The position numbers and the translations under genes are program-made. The notes beneath the pieces are model-generated. The model was given only the letters and a program-made list of their open reading frames with translations, ran no database searches and was not told where the DNA came from. This document shows, piece by piece, positions 1-7,716 of a stretch of 41,953 nucleotides of DNA. Origin of the DNA: Gammaproteobacteria bacterium (GTDB lineage: Bacteria; Pseudomonadota; Gammaproteobacteria; Pseudomonadales; Cellvibrionaceae); contig SEBV01000021.1 of assembly GCA_004172865.1 (NCBI GenBank), positions 1-41,953 of the forward strand. Direction: 5' to 3'. Every line of letters begins with the position of its first letter. Within the stretch, counting starts at the first letter, position 1.

Positions 1-60
1 CGTCGAACGGCAATTTCGGGCAGCTTAAACGCCAAACTTGCAGCAAAGTTCATCCGCACG

Positions 61-88
61 CTTGAATCCCCTTATTGAAACCCCATAT
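61..88 (+). promoter_or_regulatory. sigma-32 heat-shock promoter of grpE
   Basis: CTTGAA at 61-66 and CCCCATAT at 81-88 are separated by 14 bases. This is a full match to the known sigma-32 consensus (CTTGAA, 13-15 bases, CCCCATNT). It lies about 70 bases before the grpE start. The predicted transcription start near 94-96 falls in the left arm of an inverted repeat at 90-115. The left edge of the window (1-60) has no gene I can call; a reading frame entering from the left stops at 78. Confidence 0.9.
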
Positions 89-89
89 A

Positions 90-115
90 GCATCCACCCT
101 ATTTTTGGTGGATGC
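90..115. repeat. inverted repeat at the grpE transcription start
   Basis: GCATCCACC (90-98) and GGTGGATGC (107-115) form a perfect 9-bp inverted repeat with an 8-base spacer. It sits on the predicted start point of the sigma-32 promoter. It does not resemble the CIRCE element bound by HrcA. It could be an operator, or the terminator of a gene to the left, since a short T run follows. Confidence 0.6.
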
Positions 116-159
116 GTGTTTTCGCTTCTATCGTTTGCAATTTAGATTGGAGATTAACT

Positions 160-711
160 ATGTCTTCTGAAGACTACACTGATGTACAAAACGCGACCGA
201 CCCTCATCCCGAGGCGAACGCTGACAAGCCCGAAGTCACTATTGAAGGCTTGCAGTCCCAGTTGGCGACCTTGGCGGCTGCTTATGAATCTGCCAAAGAG
301 CAATCTTTGCGCTCGCAAGCGGATGCCCAAAATGCCCGCCGTCGCGCTGAACAAGATATTGAAAAAGCGCACAAATTTGGTCAAGACAAAATCGTCAATG
401 ACCTATTGCCGGTGGTTGATAATCTCGAGCGCGCCTTGGCAACTATCGATACCAGCAACGAAGCCTTTACCGCAATTGCAGAAGGTATCCAGCTGACTTA
501 CAAATCATTTATCGATGCGCTTGCGCGTCATCAAGTGGTCGTGGTGAATCCGCAAGGCGAACCTTTTGACCCTAATTTGCATCAAGCAGTTTCAGCGGTT
601 CCCAACCCAGACGTTGAACCTAATACCGTTATTAATGTGTTTCAAAAAGGCTACACCTTGCATGGCCGTTTGGTTCGTCCGGCGATGGTTGTTGTTTCCA
701 GGGCACCCTAG
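160..711 (+). CDS. grpE: GrpE, nucleotide exchange factor for DnaK
   Basis: GrpE speeds ADP release from DnaK in the cytosolic DnaK-DnaJ-GrpE chaperone cycle. The 183-residue product has the usual build: an acidic variable N-terminus, a long helical coiled-coil segment (about residues 30-95), and a C-terminal beta-domain with the family signatures GEPFDPNLHQAV and a terminal RPAMVVVS. I chose the ATG at 160 because GGAG lies 7 bases upstream; an earlier in-frame start at 112 has no ribosome binding site and would fall in the inverted repeat. It is followed by dnaK and dnaJ on the same strand, and its own sigma-32 promoter lies upstream. Size and motifs are normal for the family. Confidence 0.97.
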   Translation: MSSEDYTDVQNATDPHPEANADKPEVTIEGLQSQLATLAAAYESAKEQSLRSQADAQNARRRAEQDIEKAHKFGQDKIVNDLLPVVDNLERALATIDTSNEAFTAIAEGIQLTYKSFIDALARHQVVVVNPQGEPFDPNLHQAVSAVPNPDVEPNTVINVFQKGYTLHGRLVRPAMVVVSRAP

Positions 712-783
712 GTTTTATCACCATAAGTTTTGGTGGGCATGCCCCAATCGCAACAAAGTTTTGAGGATTTTTAAAGAGCTGGC

Positions 784-811
784 CTTGAATTACATTTGTC
801 AGCTCCAATAT
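784..811 (+). promoter_or_regulatory. probable second sigma-32 promoter, upstream of dnaK
   Basis: CTTGAA (784-789), a 14-base spacer, then TCCAATAT (804-811) matches the sigma-32 consensus perfectly at -35 and well at -10. It lies in the 237-base grpE-dnaK gap, about 138 bases before dnaK. It would let dnaK be transcribed separately from grpE. The leader also carries a 6-bp inverted repeat AGCGCA/TGCGCT at 895-919. Confidence 0.65.
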
Positions 812-948
812 AGATTCCAACGTTAGATGAAAGCGCAACACTCGCTGCAAATCGCAGGAGATGAAGTCTAACTCTAACCAGTAATTAACATTTTAGCGCA
901 GTTCAAATACGAATGCGCTCAGCAGCACAGAAATTATAGGAGCATATC

Positions 949-2871
949 ATGGGTAAAATTATCGGCATCGACTTGGGTACCACCAACTCTTGCGTATCAG
1001 TATTAGAAGGCGGCAAGCCAAAAGTTATCGAGAACGCCGAGGGCGACCGCACCACGCCATCCATTATTGCGTTCACTAACGACAATGAAATTCTTGTCGG
1101 TCAATCTGCAAAACGCCAATCAGTAACCAACCCGCACAATACTTTGTATGCGGTAAAGCGTTTGATCGGCCGTAAATTTAAAGATGATGTTGTGCAAAAA
1201 GACATCAAGATGGTGCCGTATAAAATCGTTGCCGCCGATAACGGCGATGCATGGGTAGAAGTGAAAGGCGAGAAACGCGCACCACCACAAATTTCTGCTG
1301 AAGTTTTGAAAAAAATGAAAAAAACCGCTGAAGATTATCTCGGCGAAGCAGTGACTGAAGCGGTAATTACCGTTCCTGCTTACTTCAACGATTCACAACG
1401 TCAAGCCACTAAAGATGCTGGCCGTATTGCTGGTCTCGATGTAAAACGTATTATCAACGAACCAACTGCTGCAGCATTGGCTTACGGTTTGGATAAAGGT
1501 GTAGGCGACCGTACTATCGCTGTGTACGACCTCGGTGGTGGTACTTTTGATATTTCAATTATCGAGATTGCAGACGTAGATGGCGAACACCAATTCGAAG
1601 TGCTTTCAACCAACGGTGATACATTCCTCGGTGGTGAAGACTTCGACATGCGTTTAATCGAATTCCTTGCGGATACTTTCAAGAAAGATACCGGCATTGA
1701 TTTGCACAACGATCCACTCGCATTGCAACGCTTAAAAGAAGCGGCAGAGAAAGCGAAAATTGAATTGTCATCCGCGCAACAAACCGAAGTGAATTTGCCA
1801 TACATCACTGCAGATGCATCAGGCCCAAAACATTTAGTTGTTAAATTGACTCGTGCGAAATTGGAATCTTTGGTTGAAGAGTTAGTGACTCGTTCACTTG
1901 AGCCAGTAAAACAAGCAATTAAAGATTCAGGCATCGACATCAAAAAAATCGACGACATTATTCTCGTTGGTGGTCAAACTCGTATGCCATTGGTTCAAAA
2001 AGCGGTTGCAGATTTCTTCGGCAAAGAACCACGTAAAGACGTAAACCCTGACGAAGCGGTTGCCATAGGTGCTGCAATTCAAGGTTCAGTATTGTCAGGC
2101 GAAACTACCAACGTATTGTTGTTGGACGTAACTCCATTGACTCTCGGTATCGAAACCATGGGTGGCGTTGCCACTCCATTGATCGACAAAAACACCACGA
2201 TTCCTACCAAGAAATCGCAAGTGTTTTCTACCGCAGAAGACAATCAATCTGCAGTAACGATTCACGTGGTGCAAGGCGAGCGCAAACAAGCATCGCAAAA
2301 CAAATCACTGGGCCGTTTCGATTTGAGCGATATCCCCGCAGCACAACGCGGCACGCCACAAATTGAAGTGACTTTCGATATCGATGCCAACGGTATTTTG
2401 AACGTGAGCGCGAAAGACAAAGCAACTGGTAAAGAGCAATCCATTGTGATTAAAGCATCGTCAGGTTTGTCTGATGCTGAAATCGAAAAAATGGTAAAAG
2501 ATGCTGAAGCAAACGCAGAAGCAGATCGTAAATTTGCTGACACAGTAGCAGCGCGCAACACGCTTGACGGTTTAATTCATGCAACTGAAAAAACTGTAAA
2601 AGAAGCAGGCGATAAAGCAACGGCAGAAGAAAAATCTTCTATCGAAGCAGCATTGACTGAAGCACGCGATGCATTGAAGGCAGATGATCTTGCGAAAATT
2701 GAAGCGGCAACTACCAAGTTGACTGAAGCATCTGGTCCACTTGCGCAAAAACTTTATGCTGAGCAACAAGGTGGCGCAGCCGGTGCACAGTCTGCAGGCG
2801 GCGATTCACAAAAAGCGGCAGACGACGGCGTAGTAGATGCTGAGTTTGAAGAAGTAAAAGATCACAAGTAA
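949..2871 (+). CDS. dnaK: DnaK, Hsp70 chaperone
   Basis: DnaK is the ATP-dependent cytosolic Hsp70 that binds exposed hydrophobic peptide segments; DnaJ and GrpE control its ATPase cycle. The 640-residue product has the N-terminal phosphate-binding loop GIDLGTTNS, the nucleotide-binding domain to about residue 385, the conserved hydrophobic interdomain linker ([14 protein letters not shown]), a substrate-binding domain and helical lid, and the conserved C-terminal tail EEVKDHK. AGGAG lies 5-9 bases before the ATG. Length and sequence are typical. It is preceded by grpE and followed by dnaJ after 138 bases containing a strong hairpin. Confidence 0.99.
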   Translation: MGKIIGIDLGTTNSCVSVLEGGKPKVIENAEGDRTTPSIIAFTNDNEILVGQSAKRQSVTNPHNTLYAVKRLIGRKFKDDVVQKDIKMVPYKIVAADNGDAWVEVKGEKRAPPQISAEVLKKMKKTAEDYLGEAVTEAVITVPAYFNDSQRQATKDAGRIAGLDVKRIINEPTAAALAYGLDKGVGDRTIAVYDLGGGTFDISIIEIADVDGEHQFEVLSTNGDTFLGGEDFDMRLIEFLADTFKKDTGIDLHNDPLALQRLKEAAEKAKIELSSAQQTEVNLPYITADASGPKHLVVKLTRAKLESLVEELVTRSLEPVKQAIKDSGIDIKKIDDIILVGGQTRMPLVQKAVADFFGKEPRKDVNPDEAVAIGAAIQGSVLSGETTNVLLLDVTPLTLGIETMGGVATPLIDKNTTIPTKKSQVFSTAEDNQSAVTIHVVQGERKQASQNKSLGRFDLSDIPAAQRGTPQIEVTFDIDANGILNVSAKDKATGKEQSIVIKASSGLSDAEIEKMVKDAEANAEADRKFADTVAARNTLDGLIHATEKTVKEAGDKATAEEKSSIEAALTEARDALKADDLAKIEAATTKLTEASGPLAQKLYAEQQGGAAGAQSAGGDSQKAADDGVVDAEFEEVKDHK

Positions 2872-2914
2872 TGCCCGTTCTTCCTCTTGTTTTTAACGGG
2901 AGGAAAAAACAAAA

Positions 2915-2940
2915 ACAAATGCGGGCTTGCCCGCATTTGT
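2915..2940. terminator. strong hairpin between dnaK and dnaJ
   Basis: ACAAATGCGGGC (2915-2926) and GCCCGCATTTGT (2929-2940) form a perfect 12-bp inverted repeat. On the plus strand no T run follows, so complete intrinsic termination of dnaK transcripts is doubtful. The A-rich run at 2904-2915 would make it a terminator only for minus-strand transcription. It may act as an mRNA processing or stability hairpin that lowers dnaJ expression relative to dnaK. Confidence 0.55.
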
Positions 2941-3009
2941 CGTGTAAGAAACCTTAAATTTTTTTAAAATTTATTTCTGCAAAAAATAAATTTATTTGTT
3001 GGTGTAACC

Positions 3010-4122
3010 ATGGCAAAACGCGATTACTACGAAGTGCTCGGCGTCGAAAAAGGCGTAGACGCAGGCGATTTGAAAAAAGCTTATCGTCGAGAGGCAATGA
3101 AGCATCACCCGGACAGAAACCCGGATGATCCAAAAGCTGAAGAGAAATTTAAAGAAGCTAACGAAGCTTACGAAGTTCTGTCAGACGATCAAAAGCGCGC
3201 CGCTTATGATCGCTTCGGTCACGCAGGCGTCGACGGCCAATCAGGTATGGGCGGCGGTGGCGGCAGCAACTTCAGCGATATATTTGGCGATGTCTTCGGC
3301 GATATTTTCGGCGGTGGAGGCGGCGGTCGTCGCGGTGGCCCCGCACGCGGTTCAGATTTACGTTACAACCTCGAATTAAAATTGGAAGAGGCCGTAAAAG
3401 GCACCACTACCCAAATTAAAGTGCCCACACTGGTTTCCTGTAAAACCTGTAGCGGTTCCGGCGCAAAAGCAGGTAGCAAACCTGTTACTTGTACAACCTG
3501 CGGCGGCCACGGCCAAGTGCGTATGCAACAGGGCTTTTTCTCTGTGCAACAAACCTGTCCCAATTGTCGCGGTCGCGGAACTATTATTTCCGACCCCTGC
3601 AAATCATGTCACGGTCAGGGGCGCGTAGAAGAAACCAAAACCCTTTCTGTAAAAGTACCCGCAGGTGTAGACACCGGTGATCGTATTCGCTTAACCGGCG
3701 AAGGCGAAGCGGGAGAAGCAGGTGGGCCCAGCGGCGATTTGTATGTGCAAGTCCATGTGCGTGATCACGAGATATTTAAACGCGAAGGCGCAGACTTATA
3801 TTGCGAAGTCCCCATCGATTTCGTAGACGCAGCCCTCGGCGGCGAACTCGAAGTCCCCACGCTCGATGGCCGCGTAAAATTAAAAGTCCCTGCAGAAACC
3901 CAAACCGGCAAATTATTTAAATTGCGCGGCAAGGGCGTAACGCCAGTACGCGGCGGTGGAGTAGGTGATTTGCTTTGTCGCGTAGTAGTTGAAACTCCTG
4001 TGAGTCTCACGAGCAAGCAAAAAGAAATGCTGCGAGATTTCCAGGCGAGTATGAAGGGCGGTAAATATTCGCCCAAACAGTCGAGTTGGCTGAGTGGAGT
4101 TAAAAAGTTTTTTAACGATTAA
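3010..4122 (+). CDS. dnaJ: DnaJ, Hsp40 co-chaperone
   Basis: DnaJ delivers substrates to DnaK and stimulates its ATPase. The 370-residue product has the J domain with the essential HPD triad at residues 33-35, a Gly/Phe-rich linker (about 75-110), four CXXCXGXG zinc repeats ([32 protein letters not shown], about 145-210) and the C-terminal substrate-binding domains. It is a complete type I DnaJ. The ATG is preceded by an AT-rich leader with only a weak ribosome binding site. In Pseudomonas relatives dapB follows dnaJ; here a terminator and unrelated AT-rich genes follow. Confidence 0.98.
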   Translation: MAKRDYYEVLGVEKGVDAGDLKKAYRREAMKHHPDRNPDDPKAEEKFKEANEAYEVLSDDQKRAAYDRFGHAGVDGQSGMGGGGGSNFSDIFGDVFGDIFGGGGGGRRGGPARGSDLRYNLELKLEEAVKGTTTQIKVPTLVSCKTCSGSGAKAGSKPVTCTTCGGHGQVRMQQGFFSVQQTCPNCRGRGTIISDPCKSCHGQGRVEETKTLSVKVPAGVDTGDRIRLTGEGEAGEAGGPSGDLYVQVHVRDHEIFKREGADLYCEVPIDFVDAALGGELEVPTLDGRVKLKVPAETQTGKLFKLRGKGVTPVRGGGVGDLLCRVVVETPVSLTSKQKEMLRDFQASMKGGKYSPKQSSWLSGVKKFFND

Positions 4123-4140
4123 TTAATTGTTAAATCAAAA

Positions 4141-4172
4141 ACGGGCTGATTGAGAAATCAGCCCGTTTTTTG
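4141..4172 (+). terminator. Rho-independent terminator after dnaJ
   Basis: ACGGGCTGATT (4141-4151) pairs perfectly with AATCAGCCCGT (4156-4166) around a GAGA tetraloop and is followed by a T run. This ends the heat-shock cluster. Confidence 0.95.
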
Positions 4173-4230
4173 TTTGATCTATACATTTGTGATTCAACGT
4201 TATTTTTACAGGCAATAGGATTTTTTTGAA

Positions 4231-4845
4231 ATGGAAAAGATGATTTTTGCAGTTTGCGTTACTGTTATAGTCATATTGCTAAGTTTTGCTCTTGGTGCTG
4301 CATTTGGATCAAGCGTAACTCATTCGGATTTTATTGAGACTTTAATTCCCTTATTTTCAATGCTTGGTGGTTGGGTATCTGGTTTGGGAGCGCTTGGGGC
4401 CGTTTTGGCTGCACTATGGATAGCTGAAAAGCAAAGAAAAGATGATACTGAGAATCTTAATATTTCTTTTAATGTCATGGTTCTTGCTGGGCTAGCTGGA
4501 GAATATTTAACTGTTCGAGTGGTATCTAATGGTAAGCGATCATCTAACGTAACATCCATAATTTTTTCCTCTCCTTTATCAACTGTAAATATTATGGTTA
4601 GAGAGCTTCATCGGTTAAGTCATCCTTTGCCTATAAATTTAGGCTACGGTGTTGATGCAGCTTTCATTTTTTCTGCTGGATTTGAAGAGCATATTGCAAA
4701 TTATATTAAGCATCATTGTGGCGGTTCAGTAGAGGGTCTTGAGCTAATTGTTGTATCTACAATAAAAACTTATAAAGTTAAAATTGATTCTAAGCTTGCT
4801 GAAACTTTTCAAAAGTTAGCTGATCAATCAAATGGTCAAGTTTAA
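4231..4845 (+). CDS. unrecognised membrane-anchored protein
   Basis: The 204-residue product has two N-terminal hydrophobic segments, about residues 5-26 and 40-65. The second contains a GGWVSGLGALGAVLAAL stretch of a kind common in small uncharacterised bacterial inner-membrane proteins. A soluble, probably cytoplasmic domain follows (about 75-204). I recognise no catalytic motif. AGGA lies about 10 bases before the ATG at 4231; a second ATG at 4240 is possible. The gene is AT-rich with many ATT/AAT/TTA codons, unlike dnaK and dnaJ beside it, which suggests recent acquisition. It stands alone between the dnaJ terminator and a dispersed repeat. No function can be assigned. Confidence 0.7.
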   Translation: MEKMIFAVCVTVIVILLSFALGAAFGSSVTHSDFIETLIPLFSMLGGWVSGLGALGAVLAALWIAEKQRKDDTENLNISFNVMVLAGLAGEYLTVRVVSNGKRSSNVTSIIFSSPLSTVNIMVRELHRLSHPLPINLGYGVDAAFIFSAGFEEHIANYIKHHCGGSVEGLELIVVSTIKTYKVKIDSKLAETFQKLADQSNGQV

Positions 4846-4874
4846 TATCAAATCTGCATATGATTTTTGAAATC

Positions 4875-5064
4875 TATTTCGCCTCCTGGCGAGTCACTTT
4901 TCTTTGCCTCGCCAAAGAAAAGTAACCAAAAGAAAGGCGACCCATCTCACACCCGTTTCCTACGCGCTTCAGAAAATCGCTGTCGTTCCGATGCGACATC
5001 CATGTCGCGCGTCACTAAAACAAACATCCTGTTTGTTTTACAACGATTTTCTTCCAGTGCTCGG
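4875..5064 (+). repeat. structured dispersed repeat, copy A
   Basis: This 190-base intergenic block aligns along its whole length, with only short divergent or gapped stretches, to the reverse complement of 16790-16980. Its hairpins are: ACTTTTCTTTG/CAAAGAAAAGT (4896-4906/4913-4923), GCGACAT/ATGTCGC (4993-4999/5002-5008), an 11-bp stem beginning TAAAACAAACA (5016-5026/5030-5040), and an enclosing stem AGAAAATCGCTG/CAACGATTTTCT (4971-4982/5041-5052, one mismatch). Open frames through it are not conserved proteins. Short elements starting with the same ACTTTTCTTTG hairpin are, to my knowledge, common between genes of Gammaproteobacteria. It carries no transposase and is probably a non-autonomous mobile or structured-RNA element. 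Confidence 0.85.
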
Positions 5065-5087
5065 GGTGGTCGCATGGGAGAGTTAAT

Positions 5088-5131
5088 GCAAAAGCTGGAT
5101 ACTCACTTGCGGGGATCCAGCTCTTGCTTTT
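5088..5131 (+). terminator. terminator-like hairpin after repeat copy A
   Basis: GCAAAAGCTGGAT (5088-5100) pairs with ATCCAGCTCTTGC (5115-5127) with one mismatch, around a 14-base loop, and four T residues follow. It may end transcription entering from the 4231-4845 gene. It could also be the tail of the repeat element, but nothing similar is seen beside copy B. Confidence 0.5.
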
Positions 5132-5231
5132 AAAATCTATAAGGAAGCCAAAGCTTCAAATTTTTATTCTCGTGCGAAAATCTTGCTCTTTAGAATGAAA
5201 CAGATCACTTTACTAACCAAGGAGAAATTGG

Positions 5232-5933
5232 TTGAAATCGCAGCTACTTAAATCCATAGAAAATATTTTTCCGATAACTTTTATTTGCTTAATGAGTCTC
5301 AATGCTGTTGCTGATTCGTATTGTTGGCCGGAAGAGCAGATGATTGGTACGCAAGCCATAGCTTACATAGAGGGAATTGATGCAACAATTTACGGTTGGA
5401 ATAATAGCGATGTTCAAATGGTGCTTACTCAAAAGCCAACAGAGAATGATAGATCTTGCAAGGTAATGGCTTTTGAAAAATATAATGGTGTGGGTAAATC
5501 TCTAGCATGTGGTGATCTTAGATGCATAAAGGGCGATTGCGGCGGTGGGGCAGAAGTTACTTCATTGCCAGTTGAGGATTTTAAAAATCCCTTTGTGAAA
5601 ACATCTCTTAAAAATGGCGAAAAAGTTTGGCTGAAATTTGACGGGCAGCTATTCCTTAAGCCAATTATGTATATTGGGAAATTAGGCGATCTTAGTGAAA
5701 ATGGAAAATTATTTGACCGTCCTCGTGGGAAAAAAATCGATTTTGATGGCTCAGTCCGCGTATTGGATTTTGTAACCGTCGGTGAAGAAATATGGGTCAG
5801 GGCAGATGTTGCTCCTGTGCAAGACGGCGAGCCACCGATAAAAATTGGAAGCTCTCTGGGGCAAGCATATTTTTTATATAAAAATAGTAAAAAGGAGATT
5901 GTTAACGTGGTCTCCGATATTTGGTGTGACTAA
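5232..5933 (+). CDS. unrecognised secreted protein
   Basis: The 233-residue product begins with a probable signal peptide (hydrophobic residues about 13-27, cleavage after AVA), so it is probably periplasmic or secreted. The mature part has several cysteines (in SYCW, SCK, ACG, RCI, DCG and a terminal WCD) that could form disulfides. Its C-terminal 80 residues look beta-rich and SH3-like, but this is only an impression. The start is TTG at 5232, supported by AAGGAG 7 bases upstream; no better ATG exists. It is AT-rich like its neighbours. I recognise no family. Confidence 0.65.
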   Translation: MKSQLLKSIENIFPITFICLMSLNAVADSYCWPEEQMIGTQAIAYIEGIDATIYGWNNSDVQMVLTQKPTENDRSCKVMAFEKYNGVGKSLACGDLRCIKGDCGGGAEVTSLPVEDFKNPFVKTSLKNGEKVWLKFDGQLFLKPIMYIGKLGDLSENGKLFDRPRGKKIDFDGSVRVLDFVTVGEEIWVRADVAPVQDGEPPIKIGSSLGQAYFLYKNSKKEIVNVVSDIWCD

Positions 5934-5958
5934 AAAATGTAATTTAATTTACTTCTCG

Positions 5959-5980
5959 TTCCCAAGCTCCTGCTTGGGAA
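5959..5980. repeat. short palindrome with TTCCCAAGC arms
   Basis: TTCCCAAGC (5959-5967), TCCT, then GCTTGGGAA (5972-5980) is a perfect 9-bp inverted repeat. Palindromes of this sequence occur between genes in many unrelated bacteria, to my knowledge, so it is probably a small dispersed repeat. It lies 28 bases before the next gene and could also fold in that mRNA leader. Confidence 0.6.
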
Positions 5981-6008
5981 TGTATATCGCAATCAAGGAT
6001 AACAATTT

Positions 6009-6506
6009 ATGCCTTTCGCAAAATTCGATTATTCCCTTGATTACAAAAACCTAAACCTACGCGAGCAACCCGAAATTTATCGAAGCGGTGTAGGCGAGCA
6101 GGGCGTACTATTAGTTGAACCCTACAAAAGTGAAATCCTTCCGCATTGGCGATTCAAAACACCTGAAATAGCAAAAGAATCCTCTGCAAAAATTTATGAA
6201 CTATTTCTGCATTATAAATCTGAAAAAGATTTTGTCGGAATGGATATGGCTCGTAAGTTTTTGCAGATGGGCTACACGCGCAGCCGACGTTACGCAAATC
6301 ATAAGAGCGGCAAAAAATATGATGGCCCTGTTCCTGATGATAAAAAAGGCCAGAGCGGCGCACACGGTCGTGCTGAGTTACCAAAAATGGAAGATTCAAT
6401 TAAAGCAGAAAGTGCTTCGATATTTTATGAGGTTTGGCAAAAGGCCAAACAAAATGAAACTTATCAGCGAATGTTGAAAGAGCACAAAGAACATTATCGA
6501 GTTTAG
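6009..6506 (+). CDS. DUF4385-like protein
   Basis: The 165-residue cytoplasmic-looking protein matches from memory the DUF4385 family, small proteins with a conserved opening (FDYSLDYKNLNLR..PE.YR.G.GEQGVLLVEPYKSEILPHWRFK) and a middle block around MDMARKFLQMGYTRSRRYANHK. The family has no function I know. It has no signal peptide or membrane segment and is rich in charged residues. AAGGA lies 9 bases before the ATG. It follows the secreted protein by 75 bases that hold a palindrome, and is followed by about 300 bases without a gene. Confidence 0.8.
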   Translation: MPFAKFDYSLDYKNLNLREQPEIYRSGVGEQGVLLVEPYKSEILPHWRFKTPEIAKESSAKIYELFLHYKSEKDFVGMDMARKFLQMGYTRSRRYANHKSGKKYDGPVPDDKKGQSGAHGRAELPKMEDSIKAESASIFYEVWQKAKQNETYQRMLKEHKEHYRV

Positions 6507-6803
6507 GGTAATATTTATAAATAAAAAAATACGTTATTAAGGTAACGGCTAGATTTTTGGCGTAATTATGTTTGAGGCTTTTAATGTACATATGATTTTG
6601 AGTTCCGTCTTGAATATATTCCAAGTTAATTTCTTGACTATTGTCACAAAATTATGTCCTCTTTAGATTTGGCCTCTTCATTGAAATAAATCAATATTTT
6701 TATTCAGTTTAAATTCATTCCCGCTTGATAAAGTCTTCCCATACATTTTCAACAAAAAATGTAGCCACGAAATTCTATATATTGAAATCTGAAGGAAATT
6801 ATC

Positions 6804-7370
6804 ATGAAGAAACAAATTTTAATTGCGGCTGTATTGAGTGCATTGACTTTGCCAGCTATGGCAGAAGGTTTTTATCTAGCCGGTGATGTTGGTCAAGGCA
6901 AAATTGAAGTTGATGCAGGCAATGGCTTCACGACCAGTAAAACAGATACGACCTATTCGATTGGTGCAGGTTACGATTTCAATAAATTCTTCGCTGTTGA
7001 AGTTGCCTATCGCGATCTAGGTTCTATTCGTGATAACGGAATTGGATCAGATGATGCAGGTGACTATAATTGGACAGACAAAGTCACCGCCACAGCATTT
7101 CAAGCATCTGTTGTTGGTAAGCTTCCGCTGAGTGATGTACTTAGTGTTTACGGGCGTTTGGGTATTGCCAAACTAGATGTTGAAGAAAAAGTTCGAATTG
7201 ATTCGGATTCATTTAGTTATGATGACTCAACAACTAAAGGTCTTTTTGGTGTAGGCCTTAATTACGACATCACTCCCGAATTTGCTATACGCGCTGAATA
7301 TAATCAATATGCAAAATGGGATGACACCAAATTGTCTGCATTGACTGTCGGTGCTACCTATCATTTTTAA
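6804..7370 (+). CDS. small outer-membrane beta-barrel protein
   Basis: The 188-residue precursor has a clear signal peptide (cleavage after PAMA, residue 20). The mature chain shows alternating-hydrophobicity strands typical of eight-stranded barrels of the OmpA-transmembrane/OMP_b-brl type: FYLAGDVGQG at the start, then SIGAGYDFNKFFAVEVAYRDL, SVYGRLGIAKLDV, FGVGLNYDITPEFAIRAEYNQY, and a last strand ending YHF. The terminal Phe is the usual signal for barrel assembly. No periplasmic OmpA peptidoglycan domain is present. GAAGGA lies 8 bases before the ATG and a terminator follows, so it is transcribed alone. The 297 bases upstream (6507-6803) are AT-rich leader with no gene seen. The physiological role is unknown. 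Confidence 0.85.
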   Translation: MKKQILIAAVLSALTLPAMAEGFYLAGDVGQGKIEVDAGNGFTTSKTDTTYSIGAGYDFNKFFAVEVAYRDLGSIRDNGIGSDDAGDYNWTDKVTATAFQASVVGKLPLSDVLSVYGRLGIAKLDVEEKVRIDSDSFSYDDSTTKGLFGVGLNYDITPEFAIRAEYNQYAKWDDTKLSALTVGATYHF

Positions 7371-7392
7371 TTGATTTTTAAATTGGCTTTCA

Positions 7393-7427
7393 AAAATCCT
7401 CATTGCTTATGTAGTGGGGATTTTTTT
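7393..7427 (+). terminator. Rho-independent terminator after the barrel gene
   Basis: AAAATCCTCA (7393-7402) pairs with TGGGGATTTT (7415-7424) with one G-T wobble, followed by a T run. The remaining bases to 7716 hold no gene I can support; an open frame at 7538-7780 overlaps the next gene and looks spurious. Confidence 0.85.
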
Positions 7428-7716
7428 ATGGGCTGAAGTATCACTTTCTCAGTTTGTATGTGGTGCACAGCACTGTGTTCAAAGAGTTATTTATTTAATG
7501 TAAACGTGAGTCTAATACTCGCACGATAATCATTTAATTGAAAAATATGCACTCTTATGTTGCGTTATTAAATGTATGTGATGAGTTTTTCTACCAAACG
7601 AATGAAAGCCCTGTTTTTACTTTTAATCGTGTTAGCATCAAGTGCGATTCAATTCATGAGTCATATAAATTAATTCGCAGTACTAACTTATTAACAATGT
7701 CACCAAGGAAATTACG

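Noticed and set aside
1-78. Frame entering from the left edge on the plus strand, and a minus-strand ATG at 53 running off the edge
   Set aside because: Too short to judge; the plus-strand frame overlaps the sigma-32 -35 box and matches no known C-terminus.
112-159. Longer GrpE N-terminus
   Set aside because: The ATG at 112 falls in the inverted repeat close to the transcription start and has no ribosome binding site; the ATG at 160 has one.
1482-1958. 158-codon minus-strand frame inside dnaK
   Set aside because: A shadow of the strongly conserved dnaK frame with no start signals. Several similar shadows occur under recQ, the aminotransferase gene, ilvI and the pectinesterase gene.
4867-5133. 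88-codon open frame, and a 60-codon frame beside it, through repeat copy A
   Set aside because: The frame lies over the hairpins of a dispersed repeat. Similarity to frames in copy B follows the DNA repeat, and the sequence differences fit stem pairing, not protein conservation.
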